Shown: positions 56,171 through 64,000 of the stretch, piece after piece | How positions within the stretch are numbered: the first letter of the stretch is position 1 | How the letters are laid out: every line of letters starts with the position of its first letter | Assembly: GCF_043290135.1 (NCBI RefSeq) | Contig: NC_134701.1 | Coordinates: 201,381,101 to 201,445,100 of the forward strand | Length of the DNA stretch: 64,000 bases | Direction of reading: 5' to 3' | Source of the DNA: Rhipicephalus microplus | Taxonomy: Eukaryota; Arthropoda; Arachnida; Ixodida; Ixodidae | Program-made: the position numbers and the translations under genes | Notes under the pieces: generated by a model | The model's input: only the letters and a program-made list of their open reading frames with translations | The model's database searches: none | What the model was told of the DNA's origin: nothing

Positions 56171-57797
56171 CTCCTCTCGCGAGAAAGATGGCAGTACATT
56201 TGCGCTTGGTGCCACACGTTGCGAATGTCGTAATTAGAACATTGTGGGGTCTCGCTGTGGAGAGATTCCATGCTCTTGAAGTGAACAGACACAGTAGACA
56301 CTGTCGGAAAAAACCTAAACAACACACATTTATTTAACTGCTTTTGATCGACGATATCGTCAACTGAATTATTATAACATCAATTGTGATATACACGCTA
56401 AGATATCCTTGCTCAATATTAAACAACACTCAACAACATGACAAACAAGGCGGTGTCGTTAACGCCCGAATCACCATAAGGGCCCCCAGCAGACGTCCCG
56501 CGGTGCCGTGCACCGGGGTCCCCTTGTAAGAGACAACCGATCCCGCCAAACGCCACCACAGATAGATACTCTCTCAATTCTCTCGTGCCGCCCATAAGGC
56601 TTGCCGCCAAGGGTCACCGCCAGCTCTACAAATCTAACCATGATGATGATAGTAGTGAACAACGCTGGCGAACACAACGCCACCTACCACTCAATAGTAG
56701 TAAATCCGAAGAGCGGCTTCTATGCGAGACACGCGCGCCACGGGGCGCAAACAACTTTATGGTGGGCGTCAGCACCATGGCAACATTGCTAGTGCAGGTA
56801 ATCTCTATCGGCAAAACGAGTCGATAATAAAGCGATAGAGCGGAGAAAACTTACGAATGAGAGAAAGAGAAAGAAAGATGAGAAGCGTAAAAGAAAAAGA
56901 AAGAAATGGAATAGATATAGAGCGATCTGATAGCTTTTGGTGTTCTCGTGTCATTTGTCAAATCTTGTACACAATGTAATTATTGGGTGGATCACAATGG
57001 TATTTCGTGATAAGCATAGCACAGCCTACTTAAAACTGTAGTCTTTAGTTAAGAGACAAAGGCAAGTCATTAATATGGAAGTACTATACAAATTGCTCTC
57101 TAATCTCTACTGCGCATATTTTTAACTGAACTCTTTTTAACAACACTGGCCATTTATAAAAGCAGTACTGCAAGTTCTGCGGCGAAAATTCCTGAAGAAT
57201 TATCATCATTCTCTGAAAGCCTGACGCCGCAGGCAGTGACACTCAAGTTCCTAAGTACATGACATCATGGTATAAAAAATAGGAAAATGAATGGTCAATG
57301 AAAGCCTTCAAGGATTTAACACTAAAACATATTCACAAGCCATCATTAACAGATTCATTTTATTGCTTTACTATTAATAATATCTTAAGTTATTGCTCTT
57401 GATGTGCATGGTAAACGGGAGATTAACTATTATTTTATATTCTAAGAAAAGATACGAATATAGTGTTCCGTAAAATAGGTATGATAGTAGTACAGCATAC
57501 CTTAAGCGCCTGCATACTATCGAATGACATGTGAGAGCCTACGCAAGGCTTCCATACACCACTCGAGGTTTCCTTCTGTCTGAATCGCCAAAACGTCACA
57601 ATAAAGACGCAAGCGAGTACTCCCTGCCCAACAGCCCAAGAATAACGAATCAAGCAAATAATAGCTAAAACCACTTCAAAACAAAAGACTGTAAGGTCTT
57701 GTATAGGTTCCAGTCGAAATGACTGCACCGCGCACAGCCGCAGCCGACCTCGTCACCACAGCCGATGGAACGCCAATCTTCACTTTCCAGCAAGGTG

Positions 57798-60700
57798 TCA
57801 CACAGCGGTGGGTTGCTCGAAAGGCTCCGTCCACGTGAAGTTTGTGAACAGCGCGTGTTGCTGCAGGCATTGGAACGCTTGCCGGAAACGTGGCGACGCG
57901 GGAAGCGCGACGTTGCACAGAGCAGCCTGTTGGAGAACAGGAACATACGCATCGCATGATGTCCCTATAACACCAATGAATTTGCCCGTGACGGTGCGCG
58001 GCGGTTCCGGTAAATTCGCAGGCGGGAACGCCGGAAGGGGATCGCTTTCCACGAGGGCACGAGAGACTATCATCTCTCCCAAAGGGCTTTTCCACTTCCT
58101 CATACTAAGCCTACTCGACCGCAATCGTCAGCCTTTAGGATGCTCCCAACAGGGTCTTTCCATTCGCGGGGCGGGTTAAGTCATTTCTCGCCCACCATCA
58201 AACTGCGTTGTCCGGACTGCGAAAGGCTCATTACCTCACATGCTGTGGCAATGTCCTGCGTTACGTGACGCCGAGTTTAACAGAGAGGATGACCGGAATT
58301 AAGCCCTAAACAGTGGAGGCCTCTCGGTTCAACTTCGGGCTGTCCAGAGGGCCTGCGAGAGGGCGGAGCGCCATGGTCTACCGCTTCCTACGCTGGAGTG
58401 GCCCACGACTGCTGCGGATTCCCCCTGATAGGGGCGTCACAATGCAATTTCTTAAGACCATAATAACGTTCTTTGTCTTTCTGTCTGTCGGACGCGCCGC
58501 AACGTACACGTTTAACGCGCAGCTCAACGTTTCATCATGCGTCATCGGGTTCTCCATTCCTACATATACGCACAAAACCTAACCATAAACAAATATTGTA
58601 TAATTATTTAGAGCTCTGTATGAAAAATACCGTATAATTCAGAATCGGCGCCCATATTGCATACAATGTACCATAGAGATCAGTATCAATATCGTCTCTA
58701 CAAACCTGACATGAAATTGTCATCAGAACGACCGCTATATGATATGGTAAGACCTTCTTTCGAATGATTAATGCTAGTTAACAATTTAAGAACGGCCTTT
58801 CCATGTATAATAAGTTCTCCACCCCCTCCCCAACCCCTGGTCTTATCGTCTACACCGTTCCAGCCCTTTCGAGAGATGGTTAGATTAGGTGTGGTTACGT
58901 TAGGTAGGTATAGGGTTCGTTAGGCTAAGTTAGGCTGCGGCTATGCGGCAGCTATAGATTGGGTTAGCTGAGGTGAGTTCAGACTCCTATGCCTGTATTA
59001 GCTTAATATATTACGCTTAAGAGGTTTGTATGTCAATATTTTGGTCCCTCCTGATAGTAGCGTTCGTAAAGTCGGTTGGCCTGTGTGACATATAACTTAA
59101 GGCAGAAACGTTTTGGGAATTCGGCTCCCGACACACCCCGACACCCCGACAGCACTCACTTTCGTGTGACGCTCACGTGCCCACGCACCGCAGTGCATGA
59201 AACAGGCCAAGTAGAAAAAGAGCTGTTCCGGTTTGAAGCTCCAGAACGAGTTCTGCTTGCTCTCTGGTGTCGCAGCGGAGAGGCTCTGGTCAGGTGCGAG
59301 CGGCTGCCACTCGGGTGACTGTGGCATGCGACTCGCTGTATGCGCTGCGATGCTCACTTCGTACAGCATTCGAAACTCGTGCTTGCTGGCGTCAGGCAAC
59401 TCGCCGCTGGCACGGAGCACTTTTTCGAACCGGTGCACGTCCTCGCCCAGGGCTCTCGGTCCCGGCTGTAGATTCTCGAACCCGTACGCCTACGCATGTG
59501 GCAGGTGAGATCGCCATCTCCCCGACTACAAACTTTTGACCATATCAAAATCAGTTACTGCAATAGCAATTATATGCACAGTCTGAGCTGGTTTTTTGCC
59601 ATCACTGCCACCATATATAGGTTTTTATATATATGAACACCCAATAAAAAAAGCCGCCCACATTGAGACCCAGCTCGTCGCGCTGTGCCGACGCGCGCTT
59701 GTTTCTTACGCGTACTTTGACCCGTGGATGGGGGAGGGGGGGGTCAGATGTTAGGATGCGCGCGCTCATTTTTTTGGTGGGGAAAGTCGTGTTCCTTCGG
59801 CTTTCACTGAAAGGATTGCATTATATTGCTGGGCTTACAGAGGTTACTTCGGCCCCTGCACAGGCCTCGATTGCGAAAAGAACACGCTTTTAATACACAG
59901 CGAGGTATAAGAACTGGTTAGTTTGCACTCTACTTTACGTGTGATTACGTTTCATGCGTCGGTTTTGTTTAAACAGTGCATTACGTGTCGAGCGGTAAAC
60001 GTTGTTAGTTCGCTCTCTTCCTGTGAGTGTTATCGCGCGTGATTTCTGCGTGAGCAGCGCGCTGCACGTTTCAATCTGCTAGGCTTTCTCAGCATTACAT
60101 TACAAGTCGTTGCTATCGCATTCATGCTTCGCCCTTGCGGTCAAACTGAGACTTGTTTTTCATTGGCAGCAGGAATATGACGTAGTACTGTTTTAATTCT
60201 GAAAACGCATTTGGAATGGAAGTATGAATTTATTTAATTTGGTCTCGTTAATTTCAATTATGAAAGCTCAATTTGATGTTCCTACTTTATCCCAATTGAC
60301 CTGATTTAAACTGAATCCTCATGGGCTTTTCAGAGTCACGGCTATACAGGCTTCAAGAGTAACTCGTTGAGTTACGAAGCGTGACTCACTCGAAAACGGC
60401 TGTCGTAGTATATGGCGAAACGAAGCAGCGAGAGGACCTGCGTCGTAACAGTGATGCCGCCTAGAGCTGAGAGCACGGACGGTGGATGCCATGGCTCATT
60501 GAGAGGCCACGACGTTAGGAAGTGTGGGAGTATCACCTCCCTTCCCACAAGCGTTTGATACAGTCTGGTAGAGACGACTCCCGGCATGTGGTAGATACTG
60601 TGCGGCGGCCGCCGCAGCGACTGCTTAAAGAAGTCCACGGTAGCCTTGGCGTATGTGTGGTACAGCTTGATGAAAATCCCCTGGGTGTCGTTCGGGAGGT

Positions 60701-61628
60701 AAGCGAATGCGTTGTCGATCATTTTCCACGTGTTCGTCATGTTGAAGGCATTGGTGCCCAGCCGAGACACGAGGGAGGCGACCAGTCTCTCCGTGTCGCC
60801 ATCGTATGAACCCATCCAGTCACTCAGGGCGCGCTCCGACAACCGCGCTGCTCTCCACGTGGGCTCGAGGTCCTCCTGGCCGTCTCGGTGTAGCTGCCAA
60901 TTGACGAGCGGCATCGGCGCCTCTATGGCCTCGATGCATTTGGAGAAACGGTAGTCGTCCGCACTGCTCGGGCGGTTCATATCCGCCAGCATGCTGTTGG
61001 TCAGGTACGTGGACACCATCGGGGACAGCGCCCACACGACGTATGCTCAAAGGAACAGCTTGAAGCGCTCCTGGTACCCAGTCTTGCGCAAGTGCGTCGC
61101 GTCCAGCCTCGAGAAGAATTCGGGCTGCATGTTCACGATCTCGTCGATGGGCCAGAGCTGCGAGTCATCGGGCAGGTAGCCGTTGACGGCCCTTCGGAGG
61201 TCCGGGTCGCTTATATTGTGGTACTGCGGCACGGAGCCCCTGCCCCAGAAGCGGAGCACGAGCTCGACAATCTCCGCGTGCGTCTGCAGCACTTGCTGTA
61301 TCATCAGCGAGTACGACTGTCCCGTGCGGCCGACGATCTCGGCGCAGTGCCTGAGGTAGTGGCCCTCTTTTCCGTCGGCGGCGAGCGCTTCGATATCTCG
61401 GATCCACTGGCTGAAGCGCGGTTCCAGCGTCATGTAAATGGTGTTCTCCGATGGACGCGAAGGATGCCTACCGACGTAGAAGGCCCAGAACATGGGCATG
61501 CCTAACTGCAGGGATGCTCGCACAAGGGTGTCCAGGAGCTGGAATCGGGTCGTGGAAGATTTGCTCGGCCAGGGAAGACCAAGTTCGTTGAGGAACGTGG
61601 TAAACGTCGTCGTGTTTTCTTTCTCTGT
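57798..61628 (-). pseudogene. M13-like gene, copy 2: exons 3-5 with nonsense codon
   Basis: Exons at 61,628-60,390, 59,489-59,160 and 57,926-57,798 match exons 3, 4 and 5 of the intact gene in length (1,239, 330 and 129 nt) and splice sites (CTGCAG, GTGAGT, GCGTAG, GTGAGT, CCAACAG). In exon 3 the Gly codon GGA of the intact copy is TGA (61,047-61,049), which would stop translation about a third of the way into the ectodomain. Many other differences change residues (for example Arg to His, Leu to Pro twice, Tyr to Asn, Pro to Thr, Ser to Phe), as expected without selection. Exons 1 and 2, if present, lie right of the window. Confidence 0.92.
58185..58500 (+). mobile_element. 3' end of an I/Jockey-like LINE (copy 2)
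   Basis: Counterpart of 21,430-21,740, in the equivalent intron. It retains the CTCACATGCTGTGGCAATGT segment; the frame is broken around 58,225. Confidence 0.5.
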
Positions 61629-61685
61629 CTGCAATCAGTATGTCTATATTCCAATCAGCCAGGACGTGTGGCCGTCATTTCTTCT

Positions 61686-61693
61686 TATATATA

Positions 61694-61741
<48 letters not shown>
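61686..61741. repeat. (TA)n microsatellite (copy 2)
   Basis: Counterpart of 24,929-25,042 but about half as long, with one TATC interruption. Confidence 0.95.
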
Positions 61742-61745
<4 letters not shown>

Positions 61746-62304
61746 TGAGATCGATTTAATGGTTCCTGCCCACGGCAAGTTATCTTTTCACCCACTTTTT
61801 TTTCTTCGCATTTACGCAACAATTCGGTCTAATAACTTCCCCTATCCTCTCATAAAAAAAGGTTGGTATATTCACTAAGCAAGTACTAGCCCGTTACTTG
61901 TCACAGAATCCACTAACCAGCTAATAAATGCTGCTTGTAATAGTAACCCTAGTGAAAGACACTACATCGTCGGGGTAGTAACAAGCACTAGCCCAAACAC
62001 TATCAGGCTGATTAAAAGTACGATGTCGTTGGGTAGTTAAAATTACTACCTAGTTAATGAGTGAATAGTGCTGACTCGATTGGTTTGTTCCTTACTAACT
62101 TGTTAAACCTCCCCAAGTTGACGTCTACGTCTATTTTCTTAAATGTTCGTGCGCGTGGCCATATCAATATGATTATATAATAAAAGCATAGGATAAAAAA
62201 CGAATTGAAATGGCCCTCGTAAATTATTATTGGCTTTTTATTATGTCATGTAACTATACAGGGGTATGTGCGCATCACAGCTACATACTTGAAGAGAATT
62301 GACG

Positions 62305-62465
62305 ACATGATCATATGATCGAATCAGATTCACATATTTGTGATTATATGTGAATCTCATATGTTTATATGGACTCATATGACCATATGCTATGCTCATG
62401 TGAGTTCACATGAGCATATGATTTTCATATTCACATGAATATATGCTCATCTGAGTATGAGAAGT
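62305..62465. repeat. Cluster of CATATG-type palindromes (copy 2)
   Basis: Counterpart of 25,600-25,760, differing at about one or two bases. Confidence 0.7.
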
Positions 62466-62694
62466 TTTGAGACCTCATTTGAGTGGATCACAAAAACACA
62501 TGCACAAGTAAATCTTCGAGACATGGGCATAGATGAATTCTACTGTAGCAGCAGCTCCAAGACTATGTATACCCCTGCTTCGGGACCGCACACCACGTAT
62601 GGGTTATCAGTCACAGAGTTTATAAGATAAATGTTTTTTTCTATGCATCGTCATGTCCCATTCTATTTGCTTATGTGTCTGCCATTACGTAGCA

Positions 62695-63790
<1,096 letters not shown>

Positions 63791-63811
63791 TTCACAATTA
63801 TATTGCAATTT

Positions 63812-63923
<112 letters not shown>

Positions 63924-64000
63924 TTGTATATAATCAAGCCCGTGAAAAATTGTTCCGGAAAAAGATTGACGTTTCGGCTGCGGGACTGACTTTCGTCGGA

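Noticed and set aside
59097..61634. Copy 2 M13 ORFs as two or three independent genes
   Set aside because: They match consecutive exons of one gene split by introns and one nonsense codon.

Overview
The window looks like nuclear DNA of a hard tick, probably a metastriate ixodid. Long genes have classical GT-AG introns. The DNA is dense with retroelements: an RTE-type LINE, an L2/CR1-type LINE with a 2A peptide, I/Jockey-like LINE tails, a Penelope-like element, and tRNA-derived SINEs resembling the tick Ruka family. There are long (TA)n and (ATT)n tracts and an M13 metallopeptidase-like gene of the kind that is expanded in ticks. I see no prokaryotic operon, CRISPR array, rRNA or credible functional tRNA. 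The genus is inference; the elements and splice sites are read directly.

Layout. Positions 1-25,997 (copy 1) recur in the same orientation at about 36,190-62,694 (copy 2), with a few percent divergence by eye plus large indels. Copy 1 may begin left of the window. Copy 2 seems to resume at about 63,890 after a private ~1.2 kb block, so the repeat period is about 36-37 kb. Between the copies (26-36 kb) lie the 5' exons and promoter of the M13 gene, a Penelope-like fragment with two nested SINEs, an antisense L2/CR1 LINE (31.6-35.8 kb), and an 81-bp perfect palindrome next to the start of copy 2.

The one confident host gene is on the minus strand, 30,387 to 21,037. Its five exons join in phase to a 746-residue type II membrane protein of the M13 (neprilysin/ECE) family. 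The regions aligned by eye with NAYY, HExxH and ExxxD are all substituted, so it reads as a non-catalytic M13 homologue. In copy 2 the last three exons survive with perfect splice sites, but exon 3 has a TGA codon, so that copy is a pseudogene or an inactivated allele.

Other conserved pieces are weaker. They include a 335-bp tandem array (3 full units in copy 1, 11 in copy 2), a single-pass membrane ORF frameshifted in copy 1, several unassigned ORFs or exons open in both copies, and a ~715-bp insertion with its own TATA/ORF/poly(A) cassette found only in copy 1. Most remaining sequence is gene-free repeat-derived DNA. The main caveat is that the two copies might be uncollapsed haplotypes of a heterozygous genome; read depth or spanning long reads would decide.
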